DNA of 64,000 nt from Anaerolineae bacterium (GCA_013178095.1 JABLXK010000016.1:1-64000), one strand, 5' to 3'; counted from the first letter of the stretch, positions 42,615 to 51,859 are shown. The notes: a model not told the origin generated them from the letters alone. Made by a program: numbers and translations.

Positions 42615-44564
42615 TCAAACCGGCAATAGAAATTGCGTACGGATTTGGATTGGCGGCAGCGCGTTGAGCGTGAACTGGATGGACAAAGCCGGAAGCTTAA
42701 GGCCATAAGTAGGAGAAACCCAACCCAGGCAGCTATTCTGCTGCCCGGTAAGCTGGGATTCCCCGCAGCGAAACACGTCAATCAGTGCGGGACCGGCATA
42801 ACCCGGTGCGGCGATTGTCAGCAGCGCAGGTCCGAGCGGACTGCGCAGCGCCACGCAGTGATCCTGCATAATTTCAAACGGCCAATCCGGGACAAGCCAA
42901 TTCAGAACGGCTTTGACCTCACGCGGAGCCCCGCCAGCCGGCAGCAACTCATCGGTAATGAGCCATTCAGCAGCGCGTCTTTTTTGGAGCCGGCGGCGGT
43001 GGATCACGCCCAGATTGCGGTAACCGAAATGCAGGGCGGCAACGGAATCGAGCGCGGGACTTTCGACCTGGGCTTGCGCCCAATCGAGCCAAAGGAACTT
43101 GCCGGCGCGGGTCATCTGGTCGCGACCGTTGATGGTGATGGTATTGTGCACCGCGGTGGCCGCCAGAGCATTTTCCCAGGGCGGGGGCGCGTTGTATTGA
43201 AAAGTGCCGGCATCCATGGCGAAGTTAACGCCGCGATGCCAAATTTCCACATGCAATTGATCGGCATGGGCAGGGCGCGAGGTGAACGCAGCCGCGCGCA
43301 GGGATGCCCAGCCCTGGCTGTTGTCGGTGAGGATGAGCTGACTGCGCTGCGCTTCCGGCGGGAACAATTCGGATTTCTGCGGGATAACTGGCAGATCCAA
43401 CCACAGGCACAGATCATCCCAGGGACCGGGCGGCAAGGCGGGGCGAGCCAGGTATGCCCGTGCGGCGGCCTGGACGACCGGGCGGTAATCCTGGAAATCG
43501 AGGCAGGAAAAAGGGAGGAAGTTCGAACCGTCATTGTGGCCGAGGTTTGGAACGCGACCGGATGTTCGATCCAGGCGCAAGGCCAGCCATTGAGCGGCGG
43601 CCGCGAGCCGGTTGAGCACCGCGTCCTCGAAGATCAGATGTTCTTTTTCGAGCAGCACCTGCATCCAAAGCGATACCATCAGGAAGAGCCGGTGGTAGTT
43701 GGTGCTGTGCTGAACGTAGGTACCGTCATCCGCGACCTGGGCGCGCACACCCTCATTGAACAGCCGCAAACCCAGCTTGCGCCATTGGGGGGAATCGGGA
43801 TGGGCGGGCAGAAAAAGCGCAGCGGTAACCAGCCCAACTGCTTCGGAAAGCAGGTGATTATTATGTTGAGCGCGGGCATAACAGATCGTGGGAGGGATGC
43901 GGCCGGCATGATCGGCGATGTTGATCGACAACGCAGACAAATTTTCGGGGGTGGAAGCGGGAGCATCCCTGAACACATGCGCGCAAACAACCAAGGCGAT
44001 CAACCTGAGGGCCACTTCCTGCGATGAAGTCCAATTGAGGCCTTGATTGACGGGATTGGCCTGGCGAAAGCAGGCATAATTCTGCCAGAATGCCTGGGCA
44101 TATTTATTATCGGAGGAGAAGAAATAAGCCTTGGCGAGAGCGACAGCCCAGTTGAAGCGCGCCGGTTCCCAGGCATACTTGATATCCTTGAGATTGGCGT
44201 GGGCAGAACCGCGTTCGTAATGCGTCCAATGCTGGGGATCTTTTTCCGGCGCGAGCGTAAGCGGCCGCCATTCACCGCCGAAATACGGCATCTGCCCTTC
44301 CAGGATACGGTCGGCTTCGGAAAGACACGCCGGAATACCAGGGGCGGCCACGCGCGAAAGGAGGCTCATTTCCGGCAGCGCAAAGAACCAGTTGGGTTTT
44401 AAACAATCTTCATTCAGCAGCGCGTTGATCTCCAGGGCGGGAGTGCGAAGGGCAAAAAAACCGGAACGCAAGCCGAGCTGGTATTGCAGAAAATTAAAAC
44501 TTTGCCGGAATCCCAATTGGGAGGCGGTTTTCAGGCGCAGGGAAATCCGATCAAAGGGTTTCAT
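42615..44564 (-). CDS. Heparinase II/III family protein
   Basis: A 649-residue protein from ATG 44564 (MKPFDRISLRLKTASQLGFRQ); the frame is open further upstream only as an overlap with the neighbouring gene. The N-terminal alpha/alpha toroid contains WALAL-type helices and the NNHLLSEAVGL motif (about residues 237-247), followed by YVQHSTNYHRLFL with the catalytic-type Tyr/His. The C-terminal beta-sheet domain begins near residue 405 (ILTDNSQGWASLRAAAFTSRPAHADQLHVEIWHRGVNFAMDAGTFQYN). Family members are polysaccharide lyases or lyase-like proteins in surface-polysaccharide clusters. It starts 4 bp after the oxidoreductase stop. Confidence 0.88.
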   Translation of the reverse strand: MKPFDRISLRLKTASQLGFRQSFNFLQYQLGLRSGFFALRTPALEINALLNEDCLKPNWFFALPEMSLLSRVAAPGIPACLSEADRILEGQMPYFGGEWRPLTLAPEKDPQHWTHYERGSAHANLKDIKYAWEPARFNWAVALAKAYFFSSDNKYAQAFWQNYACFRQANPVNQGLNWTSSQEVALRLIALVVCAHVFRDAPASTPENLSALSINIADHAGRIPPTICYARAQHNNHLLSEAVGLVTAALFLPAHPDSPQWRKLGLRLFNEGVRAQVADDGTYVQHSTNYHRLFLMVSLWMQVLLEKEHLIFEDAVLNRLAAAAQWLALRLDRTSGRVPNLGHNDGSNFLPFSCLDFQDYRPVVQAAARAYLARPALPPGPWDDLCLWLDLPVIPQKSELFPPEAQRSQLILTDNSQGWASLRAAAFTSRPAHADQLHVEIWHRGVNFAMDAGTFQYNAPPPWENALAATAVHNTITINGRDQMTRAGKFLWLDWAQAQVESPALDSVAALHFGYRNLGVIHRRRLQKRRAAEWLITDELLPAGGAPREVKAVLNWLVPDWPFEIMQDHCVALRSPLGPALLTIAAPGYAGPALIDVFRCGESQLTGQQNSCLGWVSPTYGLKLPALSIQFTLNALPPIQIRTQFLLPV

Positions 44565-44568
44565 CGGT

Positions 44569-46743
44569 TCAGGCGGATTGCATGAAGGATTCCAGATTGA
44601 CCGGTTGACCTGCCAACAGCGCCTGGCGGCAGGCCAGGGTGGTGTAGCTGGAGAGCAGCAACTCGCGGTAGGGGATGGGCTCGGCGGCTTGCCCGCGGAC
44701 GGCGGAGAGAAAAGCCTGCCAGGCAGCCTGGTGGCCCTTATCCTGCCGCAAGGCGGAGCGTTCGGTTGTGGTATGGTTCTCATCGATCAGTTGCAGCGAG
44801 CGGAAATCATCCAGGATACCGATTTTTCCGGCGCTGAACACTTCAATATATTCCTTGCCATAACGCTTGCTGCCATTGGACAGGTAAGCCAGCGAACCCA
44901 GCGATCCATCCGCGAACTTAACCGTTACCAGAAAGTTATCGCGGCTGTACTTGTTCCGGTCGGGTAAAGCAAGAGCGCTGACCTCAAGCGGGGTTTGGCC
45001 GGTGAGAAAGCAGAGATAGTCGATAAAATGACAACCCTCGCCCACCAGGCGGCCACCGCCCTGATCGGGATCATGCAGCCAATGAGAAGCGGGGATGAAA
45101 CCGGCATTGACGCGGTAGTGGATGTAGAACGGTTCGGTTGAATCCTGAAAGAAAGACTTGAGCGCACGGGACATGGGCGCAAAACGGCGATTGAAGCCAA
45201 CCGAGAGACAGGGATGGCCCTTCTTCTCCAATGCTTTCGCAATATGATCCAGCTCTGTTTTCTGCAGCGCCAGGGGTTTTTCACAATAGACGTGCTTGCC
45301 GTTTTGCAGCGCTGCGAGCGCGAGTGAGGCATGCGATTGGTGGCGGGTGAGGACGGCAACCACATTGACTTCTTTCGAAGAGAGAATATCCGCGGCGGCG
45401 GAAGTGGCGAACGAAAAACCGAACTTACGGGCGCTGTGCTGGGCGGAAAGGCCGCCAGAGGAAGCGACCCCAGCAAGGCGCACGCCGCCGGTTTTCTTGA
45501 CCGCGGGGAGAAAGACGGCGTTGGCATAATTACCCGCGCCGATCACACCCAGCGAAAGTTCAGAATCACCAGCCTTGTGCTCCATGGCGGGATTCAGTAT
45601 GATTTTCCGAACGGCTTTTTGGGCGCCTCGCGGGTAGGTCAAAAGAACACCCAGGTAAGGTTCGGAACGCTTGCCGGTGATCAGTTCATAGGCAAGGGGC
45701 GCCTGTTCGATGGGAAAACGATGGGTGATGAGGGCTTGCATATCAAGGCTGCCGGCGGCCAATAAATCAACAAATGCCTGCAGATTGCGGCCCTCCGTCC
45801 AGCGCACGTATCCAATGGGATAATCGCAGCCTTCCTCTTCATAATCCAGGTCATAACGGCCGGGGCCGGAGGAACGCGCTACCTGGAAAAAGAGTTCTTT
45901 TTCATAATACAACTTACGCTGGATGTTCAGCCCGACGACGCCCAGGGAAACCACATGAGCGCGATCGCGGGCGATCTGGGCGGCCAGATTGACGGTTTCA
46001 TCGGAAGGCGTATCGGCGCAAATCAGGATCGCGTCAAAACCTCTTCCGCGGGTGAGCGCCAGATAATCAGCCGCGATTTTGCGGTTGGAATCGGCGGTGA
46101 ATCCCAGTTTGCGGGCAGTTTGCACCCGCGGGCGGGAAATATCCATACCGATGACTTCGCAGCCGGCCGCGCGCACCAATTGAGCGGTGATCAATCCTAA
46201 CAGCCCCAGGCCGACCACAGCCACTTTTTCGCCGATCTGTGGATTCGCCAGGCGGATGCCATTGAGAGCGATCGCGCCCATGGTAGCGAAAGCGGCGGAT
46301 TCGAAATCGACATTTTCGGGCAAATGCGCGATCAAATTGCGCGGAACCAGCGCGTATTCAGCATGCACAGCGTGGCCGCCGCCTGCGCAGACTACCCGAT
46401 CGCCGGGTTTAAAATCCGGTACATCCGGGGCAGATTCGACCACAATACCGGAGGAGGAATATCCCAGGGACATGGGCTGATCGAGGCGGTTCATGGCGGA
46501 TTCATAGGTGGTCAGCAGCCCTTCCCGTTTGGCTTTTTCAAGCACCTGTTTGACCAGGTCGGGGCGGGATTGGGCTTTGCCTACCAGGCTTTTTTCGGCA
46601 AATGAAACCAGATTGCGCTCCGTACCGGCGGAGACCAGGGAGGCGGCTGTACGAACCAGAACGGCGCCTTTGCGAAGTGGGGGTACGGGAACATCAACCA
46701 CTTCGGTTACACCACTTTTCATGTTCTGCAGGACCTGTTTCAT
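44569..46743 (-). CDS. Bi-domain oxidoreductase (Zn-dehydrogenase-like plus Gfo/Idh/MocA)
   Basis: A 724-residue fusion. Residues 1-360: medium-chain dehydrogenase-like (SLGYSSSGIVVESAPDVPDFKPGDRVVCAGG, cofactor loop VVGLGLLGLITAQLVRAAGCEVIGMD near 176). Residues 395-724: Gfo/Idh/MocA (SLGVIGAGNYANAVFLPA, YCEKPLALQKTELD near 492, DQGGGRLVGEGCHFIDYLCFLTG near 568). Such fusions occur in sugar-modification loci beside heparinase-like and GT4 genes, as here. It probably oxidises or isomerises an NDP-sugar or glycan unit; the substrate is unknown. It is the first gene of the minus-strand run. Confidence 0.9.
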   Translation of the reverse strand: MKQVLQNMKSGVTEVVDVPVPPLRKGAVLVRTAASLVSAGTERNLVSFAEKSLVGKAQSRPDLVKQVLEKAKREGLLTTYESAMNRLDQPMSLGYSSSGIVVESAPDVPDFKPGDRVVCAGGGHAVHAEYALVPRNLIAHLPENVDFESAAFATMGAIALNGIRLANPQIGEKVAVVGLGLLGLITAQLVRAAGCEVIGMDISRPRVQTARKLGFTADSNRKIAADYLALTRGRGFDAILICADTPSDETVNLAAQIARDRAHVVSLGVVGLNIQRKLYYEKELFFQVARSSGPGRYDLDYEEEGCDYPIGYVRWTEGRNLQAFVDLLAAGSLDMQALITHRFPIEQAPLAYELITGKRSEPYLGVLLTYPRGAQKAVRKIILNPAMEHKAGDSELSLGVIGAGNYANAVFLPAVKKTGGVRLAGVASSGGLSAQHSARKFGFSFATSAAADILSSKEVNVVAVLTRHQSHASLALAALQNGKHVYCEKPLALQKTELDHIAKALEKKGHPCLSVGFNRRFAPMSRALKSFFQDSTEPFYIHYRVNAGFIPASHWLHDPDQGGGRLVGEGCHFIDYLCFLTGQTPLEVSALALPDRNKYSRDNFLVTVKFADGSLGSLAYLSNGSKRYGKEYIEVFSAGKIGILDDFRSLQLIDENHTTTERSALRQDKGHQAAWQAFLSAVRGQAAEPIPYRELLLSSYTTLACRQALLAGQPVNLESFMQSA

Positions 46744-46828
46744 ACCTACCTCGGGATGCGGGAATAAATCGAGCGCTAGTACGATTATACCCAGAGTTTA
46801 GATGTGACCTGGTGATGGAGAGGATAAA

Positions 46829-46852
46829 AAAAGCAGGCCGCAGCCTGCTTTT
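46829..46852 (-). terminator. Terminator after the bactofilin-like gene
   Basis: AAAAGCAGGC and GCCTGCTTTT (10 bp) pair around CGCA. On the minus strand the 3' arm runs into TTTTTTT. It lies 9 bp beyond the stop at 46861 and separates this operon from the oxidoreductase gene. Confidence 0.9.
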
Positions 46853-46860
46853 GGGGTTGT

Positions 46861-47823
46861 TTACGAGTCGGCTGTGCCGAAACGGCTGAGCAATATACCG
46901 CCCACGCCGATGGAGCAGAAGAATGTGTTGATGAAGAAACCGGCAATCGGTATGAGGGTGATGGCGGAAATGGCAATGCCCACCAACAAAGCCCCGAAGA
47001 CCGCGGTGCCTTCCACGCTCCATTGCAGATGCAGCCATTTGGTCAGTTGAATTCCAACCATATTGCTGATGACCGCCCAACTCCAGACCACGCAGACGAG
47101 CAGCGCCAGGAGCATAATCAACCCGATGGGACTGAGGCAGATGGTAACGATCAATACCAACGAGATGACCGGCAGCGAGAAAATGGTCAACAACCCGGCA
47201 CCCCAGGCGACCGCGGGATTTTTACGGACGGCGGCGATCACGCTGAAGGTGGGCTGGTTGAACAAGGCAGTGGCAATCAACGTGAATATGAGCAAGGCGA
47301 CAATGCGCAGGGATTGCAGCAGCAGCCAAAAGCCGGGCTTGAGCCACTCCAGCAGGTTGATAACGTCCTTTCCGATATTTTGATCGGCTGAAACGGGAAT
47401 CACAAAGGTGTTGATCTCTCCATTAATCACGGCTTGGGGGCTGATATCGGTCTGGTTGAAAATCTGGTTGAGCGAACCCTTGATCACCGCGGTATCGCCC
47501 AATTTCGCAGTTCCGGCGAAGACATTCACGTTCCCTTCGACCGTTCCGTCGATCTCAAGCGTACCGCCGATGACGCTGATATCGCCGGTGACCAAAGCGC
47601 CCTGGCGGATGATCAGCGTGGTTCCGACGCCGGAAATATTACCGGCGATACGTTCGTTCTTTTTTAAGATGTACATATCCCCGGAGAGGAACTGGCTGGG
47701 ATAAGTTTCGGAGAAGCCGTCTGCTGAAGTTTGTTCAGCGGATCTCAACGAGCAAGCGGCCAGCGATAGAGCCAGCAGTGCAAGAGTCAGCAGCACAAGG
47801 ACTTTATTCAACCCGGATTTCAT
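46861..47823 (-). CDS. Membrane lipoprotein with bactofilin-like beta-helix domain
   Basis: A 320-residue protein. Lipoprotein signal (LALLALSLAACS), then a polymer-forming bactofilin-type segment at residues 50-140 with regular short strands (RIAGNISGVGTTLIIRQGALVTGDISVIGGTLEIDGTVEGNVNVFAG), then four to five membrane helices (residues 160-310). Bactofilins are usually soluble scaffold proteins; here the domain appears extracytoplasmic and joined to membrane helices. The start overlaps the anti-sigma gene by 20 bp. It is probably the effector controlled by, or sensed through, the sigma/anti-sigma pair. Confidence 0.8.
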   Translation of the reverse strand: MKSGLNKVLVLLTLALLALSLAACSLRSAEQTSADGFSETYPSQFLSGDMYILKKNERIAGNISGVGTTLIIRQGALVTGDISVIGGTLEIDGTVEGNVNVFAGTAKLGDTAVIKGSLNQIFNQTDISPQAVINGEINTFVIPVSADQNIGKDVINLLEWLKPGFWLLLQSLRIVALLIFTLIATALFNQPTFSVIAAVRKNPAVAWGAGLLTIFSLPVISLVLIVTICLSPIGLIMLLALLVCVVWSWAVISNMVGIQLTKWLHLQWSVEGTAVFGALLVGIAISAITLIPIAGFFINTFFCSIGVGGILLSRFGTADS

Positions 47824-48346
47824 CAGTTTGAACTTTCCTTTGTTTTAGATTCCAAAGCGTAAAAGCTGCGACCATGATAAAAGCGTTGACCAGCCCGAAG
47901 AAAATGAAGCCAAGCGTGAGAGGAATGGCGATGGGCATGCGGTAGAGCCAGAGACCAAGGGCGGACAGGCCGCTGGTGACGGCGACGATCATGTTCGTCA
48001 GGCCGTTGAATGCATCGGCAATCATCTGCAGGAAAGAGCCGCTGGCCACCATATAGGTGAGCGAGGCGGCGAATACCAACATAAACAAGCCAATCAGCGT
48101 CAACCGGTATCGACGGATTTTTTGCAGATTCTGCTTTTTGAGCGCGTAAGCCTGCCAGCGCGTTGAAAAGCCCGAGGCGGGTGTTTTGACCTGGGCATGG
48201 GTCATCAACCGCTTGCTGGCCTGCCATCCGGTATCCAGGCGCTTGCAGCGCGAGCACACCGACAGGTGTTTTTCCATCTCCTTCTTTTGGCTGGCATTTA
48301 AATGCAGTTCATCGAGGATCCAATTTTCAAATGGTTTGTGATTCAT
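47804..48346 (-). CDS. Zinc-finger anti-sigma factor, membrane-bound
   Basis: A 180-residue protein. The N-terminal anti-sigma zinc-binding motif is KEMEKHLSVCSRCKRLD (H-x3-C-x2-C, residues 22-38). It is followed by a charged linker, two to three membrane segments (LTLIGLFMLVFAASLTYMVAS near 83; IPLTLGFIFFGLVNAFIMVAAFTLW near 140) and a short cytoplasmic tail. It would hold the ECF sigma encoded immediately upstream. It overlaps both neighbours by 20 bp, so stoichiometric coupled translation is expected. Confidence 0.88.
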   Translation of the reverse strand: MNHKPFENWILDELHLNASQKKEMEKHLSVCSRCKRLDTGWQASKRLMTHAQVKTPASGFSTRWQAYALKKQNLQKIRRYRLTLIGLFMLVFAASLTYMVASGSFLQMIADAFNGLTNMIVAVTSGLSALGLWLYRMPIAIPLTLGFIFFGLVNAFIMVAAFTLWNLKQRKVQTDEIRVE

Positions 48347-48929
48347 GTTGCCTTCTTTCTGCCGTCAGGTTTTCCTGATCGTCATTCCATTGATCTGCCA
48401 TGTGCTGCCGGGCACGATGCAGACGGCTTTTTACTGCACTTTTGGTTATCGATAACGCCTGACAGATTTCATCTTCCGATAGTTCATAGAAGTACCGCAG
48501 CACCAAGACCGCCCGATCGTTTTCATTCAGCGTTGCCAACTGCCTTTGGATCTCTTCCGAGAATTCCGTATCCAGCATGGCGTGTTCAGGGTTGGGCGCG
48601 GGATCTTCAGCGTTGAATTCGATGATCTCGTCCAAATCCACCGTCGGCAGCCGCTTGCGGCGCTGCTGGTCGATGCAATAGTGGGCGGCGATTGAGAGCA
48701 GCCAGGTGGCGAAAGGACGTTCCTCATCATAACGGTTGAGGTTGTTATAGGCGCGCCAAAAGGTCTCCTGCGCGGCATCTTCGGCAGCTTCAGAATTACC
48801 GAGCATGCGATAGCACAAGTTATATACCGGGTTCTGGTAAGTTTCCACGATACTCGTATATGCTTCCTGGTTACCTTGTCTGGCGAGTTTGAGGTTCTCT
48901 GCCTCTGAGATGATCACGAGCTGCTCCAA
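48327..48929 (-). CDS. ECF-type RNA polymerase sigma factor
   Basis: A 200-residue sigma-70-family ECF factor. Region 2 (YQNPVYNLCYRMLGNSEAAEDAAQETFWRAYNNLNRYDEERPFATWLLSIAAHYCIDQQRR) binds the -10; region 4 (LNENDRAVLVLRYFYELSEDEICQALSITKSAVKSRLHRARQHM) binds the -35. The long frame begins with TTG at 48929; a GTG four codons later is an alternative. The C-terminal 20 residues are a hydrophilic tail. Its own upstream region carries an ECF-like promoter (48950-48981). Confidence 0.92.
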   Translation of the reverse strand: MEQLVIISEAENLKLARQGNQEAYTSIVETYQNPVYNLCYRMLGNSEAAEDAAQETFWRAYNNLNRYDEERPFATWLLSIAAHYCIDQQRRKRLPTVDLDEIIEFNAEDPAPNPEHAMLDTEFSEEIQRQLATLNENDRAVLVLRYFYELSEDEICQALSITKSAVKSRLHRARQHMADQWNDDQENLTAERRQHESQTI

Positions 48930-48949
48930 ATTTGGTACTTGTTTCTAGC

Positions 48950-48981
48950 CTATATACGCGATGTTCAAAAAAAGGTTTTCC
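48950..48981 (-). promoter_or_regulatory. Candidate autoregulated ECF promoter
   Basis: On the minus strand, GGAAAACCTTTTTTTGAAC is followed about 16 bp from its AAC element by CGTATATAG. An AAC-containing -35 with a CGTA-type -10 is the usual layout for ECF-dependent promoters that drive the sigma gene itself. The assignment is from pattern only. Confidence 0.5.
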
Positions 48982-49390
48982 GATTTCAATTCTATTCCAT
49001 ATAATTAATCATGCAAATCATTTCAGGATGAAGGTTGGCAGCCTACAAAATCCAAAAGTTCTATCATCGGTTGATTAATAGGCATCCGGCCGGCGGGGTG
49101 GGTAACGCTGGCGGTTTGCAGAATCCTCAAACACTACTTTTCACAGGACGCGTGAGCGGTTGAAATCCATCGCAAGATTCGATAATATAGATTAAAGGTT
49201 TGTTTTAATAATACCGATCCGAATTGCGTATAATTCAGACGGAGATGCCTCCGTTCGTCAGATCATGGTTTTTGTTATGCATGCATTCATAAAACCCCTC
49301 TTGGCAAACCCGAAAATTCTCATTTTTATTTGTGCTGGCAGCAGATAAAACCGACAACATTGGCATCAAAAATAACAGGAGAAAAGAAAA
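48982..49390. other. Intergenic region between divergent genes
   Basis: About 400 bp with no credible reading frame. A TATAAT at 49229-49234 could serve the downstream plus-strand gene, though no matching -35 is seen, and it would leave a leader of about 150 nt. I see no riboswitch-like fold, operator or repeat from the dispersed families. Confidence 0.5.
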
Positions 49391-50899
49391 ATGAAATGCT
49401 GGAATTGCGGAACTCAGAACCCAAAAACCGCCAATACGTGTAAAAAATGCGGCAGCGACCTGACCCAATCACAAGGTGATGACCAGACTACTCAGGAGCC
49501 AAATCCGGAGAAGAAGGCACTACCCTGGTTATGGATTGCCCTGGGCGCGGGAGCGGTTGTGATCATCGTGGCTTTATTAATCTTCGCGATCAACTTCAGC
49601 TCAAAAACCAACTTTGAAAACGCGGTGGAGGCAACTTTAACGGCCGCGGTCGCTCCGGATGGGGAAGAGAATACGGGAACCTCCGGCAGCAGCGCAGCCG
49701 ATTCGGCTGCAATCCCGGCGGCGGAACAAGGCGAAGGCTGCGAGTACGCCACCTGCGCATGGATGGAGGAAGACCAATGCGTGAGCTGCGGAGGCACCTG
49801 GCAGAATTACGGCAGTGAATCTTTCTGCGATTGCAGCGAGAACAAATGGCAATCGCAGGATCTGGAATGGTGCCAATTCGAGGGAGGCAGATGGTTGGAA
49901 GATGAAGACCGCTGCACATTCCAGGATGGCAGCTCCGCTGCCGGGCAGGCGGTTTATTCTTCCGCATGCGCCAACCTTTACTATTCCAAGACCGGCGGCG
50001 ACGAAGCCGGCTTTGAGGCTTACCGCGCCGCATGTAAAAATGCCGGAGGTGTGGACCAATGCTGGGACGAAGCTTGCAGCCTCTCGGTTTGCATGTGCCC
50101 CAACGAGGATAACCTGCCAATTTCCTGCGATTGGGTTTCCGGGCAGAAGGTCGACTCGAACCTGAAGTGCTACGATGAAAACGGCACCTGCTGGTTGACG
50201 ATCGAGCCCACTGGCGCGTTCGGAAGCCTGAGCGAAGGGGAAGGGCGCCTGGAGGCTATCGTAACCACCAACGAAGGAAAAACCTATACCTCGGTGGACT
50301 TGAAGCGCGATACCAGCGGATGTATTTTCGATAGCAACCGCATCTCCTGCCTGTTGACGGACGAGGGCGCGTTCAACACCGCAACCGTTGAGCATATTTA
50401 TATTTGCATGGATCAGTGCTGTCAAAATTTGGAAAAGCTCGAATCGGGCGACGTTGTGATCCAGTCCGGCAATTGCCCGGGAAGCGGCAATCTGGAAATC
50501 CGCGAATTTACCCTGATTCAGGGCGTTCTGACTTTGAAGATCAGCAACAGCCTGGGATGGGACGTTGGCGCGCTGGAGGTCTTTTTAGACGACGCCAAGG
50601 GAGATCACTGGACGACTTTGACCTGCCACACCGACAGCATGTACGATAACGTGATGGACTGCGAAGGCTGGGCGGTGTATAAATCCGGTTTCGCCACCAT
50701 GAACTTTTATTATGGATCGGGCGTGAATGCCTGCTCGGTTTCGGGGGTCCGCTTCCAAATACCCGAAATGAGCAAATGTAATTACGATCAGCATTACTGC
50801 GCTTACACCGATACCTGCTGCTCATCGGGAAAGACCTGCTGCTCGTGCGGCTGCAAGAGTCTGGATGACGACGAAACCTGCAGCGACGTTTGCGATTAG
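49391..50899 (+). CDS. Cys-rich membrane-anchored protein with N-terminal zinc ribbon
   Basis: A 502-residue protein. A cytoplasmic zinc ribbon (CWNCGTQNPKTANTCKKCG, residues 3-21) is followed by one membrane helix (LWIALGAGAVVIIVALLIFAI near 47) and a Ser/Ala/Glu linker. Residues 115-260 hold about 20 Cys in short spacings (CEYATCAWMEEDQCVSCGG and similar). A 200-residue beta-like domain (residues 265-465) and a Cys-dense tail (YCAYTDTCCSSGKTCCSCGC) complete it. The extracellular Cys clusters suggest disulfide knots or metal binding. No family is recognised beyond the zinc ribbon. The ATG follows AGGAGAAAAGAAAA. Confidence 0.75.
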   Translation: MKCWNCGTQNPKTANTCKKCGSDLTQSQGDDQTTQEPNPEKKALPWLWIALGAGAVVIIVALLIFAINFSSKTNFENAVEATLTAAVAPDGEENTGTSGSSAADSAAIPAAEQGEGCEYATCAWMEEDQCVSCGGTWQNYGSESFCDCSENKWQSQDLEWCQFEGGRWLEDEDRCTFQDGSSAAGQAVYSSACANLYYSKTGGDEAGFEAYRAACKNAGGVDQCWDEACSLSVCMCPNEDNLPISCDWVSGQKVDSNLKCYDENGTCWLTIEPTGAFGSLSEGEGRLEAIVTTNEGKTYTSVDLKRDTSGCIFDSNRISCLLTDEGAFNTATVEHIYICMDQCCQNLEKLESGDVVIQSGNCPGSGNLEIREFTLIQGVLTLKISNSLGWDVGALEVFLDDAKGDHWTTLTCHTDSMYDNVMDCEGWAVYKSGFATMNFYYGSGVNACSVSGVRFQIPEMSKCNYDQHYCAYTDTCCSSGKTCCSCGCKSLDDDETCSDVCD

Positions 50900-50920
50900 C
50901 CAATCGGAAGTAACGCGATG

Positions 50921-51003
50921 TTCCCCATTCTTTTAAGGGATGGGGAGCTTGCCCAATAACAAGCGATCATTCGACATGCAGTCGGGATCGCTTGTTTGTT
51001 TTA
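50921..51003 (+). terminator. Bidirectional terminator region
   Basis: Two hairpins lie between convergent genes. TTCCCCAT (50921-50928) pairs with 50940-50947. AACAAGCGATC (50958-50968) pairs perfectly with 50986-50996 and is followed by TGTTTT. The second is a good intrinsic terminator for the plus-strand gene; its left A-rich flank is weaker for the minus direction. Confidence 0.75.
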
Positions 51004-51047
51004 CCCAATATTCATAAACGCGGATTGGCATACCGCGGCGAAGCCAA

Positions 51048-51827
51048 TTATCCCGGAGCCAATTCCACCTGTAAGCCTTGTTGTTCCAGCGCACGCACAT
51101 CTTCCGGGCTGATCCCCCGGTCGGTGATCAGCAAATCAAAGTCTTGCAGCGGAGCTAAAAACGCGGTAGAGACGCGGCCGAATTTCGAGTGGTCAACCGC
51201 CAGGATCGTTTGGCGGCCGATTTTCAGGATGGCGCGGTCTGTGGCAGTTTCCGCCATGAAATCATTGGTCACGCCATATTCCATGCTGACAGCGCGCGCA
51301 CTGATAAAAACTTTATCCGCGCGCACTTCGCTTAAAGCCTGTTCCGCGATGTGACCGATAAAGGACAACTCCGATTCGCGCAGGAAACCACCCAAAATGA
51401 TCAGGTTGATGCCCGGGCGGCCGATGAGTGAATTGATGATGGGGAGCGAGTTGGTGAGAACGGTAAGTTGCGTGAACTCAGGCAGGTGGCGGACGATGGC
51501 ATGAATAGTCGTACCACTGCCCAGAAAGATCGTTTCCCCTTCGGCTACCCAATCGGCGGCTGCCCGGCCAATCTGGTCTTTTTCCCGGGCATGCTCATCC
51601 CCACGCTGCAAAACCGGCAGTTCAGGGGATGATTTTACCAGCGCGATGGCGCCGCCGCGCACCCTGCGGATTTTTCCTGCGGAAGCCAAATACTCCAGAT
51701 CACGGCGGGCGGTTGCTTCACTGATGGAAAAACTTTGACAGAGAAACGAAACGCTGACCCGTTTTTGTTCCTCCAGCAGAGCCAGGATTGAATTCTGCCG
51801 TTCCAGATTTGAAACCTGAAAATCCAC
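51048..51827 (-). CDS. DeoR/GlpR-family transcriptional regulator
   Basis: A 259-residue regulator starting at GTG 51827 (AAGGGA 6-7 bp upstream); a longer frame has no ribosome site. The N-terminal HTH is RQNSILALLEEQKRVSVSFLCQSFSISEATARRDLEYLASAGKIRRVRGGAI, the DeoR signature. The C-terminal DeoRC sensor domain contains GETIFLGSGTTIHAIVRHL, LTVLTNSLPIINSL and DHSKFG. DeoR sensors bind sugar phosphates. The divergent tagatose-bisphosphate aldolase genes are the obvious targets. Confidence 0.92.
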   Translation of the reverse strand: MDFQVSNLERQNSILALLEEQKRVSVSFLCQSFSISEATARRDLEYLASAGKIRRVRGGAIALVKSSPELPVLQRGDEHAREKDQIGRAAADWVAEGETIFLGSGTTIHAIVRHLPEFTQLTVLTNSLPIINSLIGRPGINLIILGGFLRESELSFIGHIAEQALSEVRADKVFISARAVSMEYGVTNDFMAETATDRAILKIGRQTILAVDHSKFGRVSTAFLAPLQDFDLLITDRGISPEDVRALEQQGLQVELAPG

Positions 51828-51859
51828 GTTATTCCCTTTTTGGCATGAATGATTGATTA

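Noticed and set aside
42633-44027. 464-codon plus-strand frame
   Set aside because: It is antisense to the heparinase-like gene; composition is that of a shadow frame.
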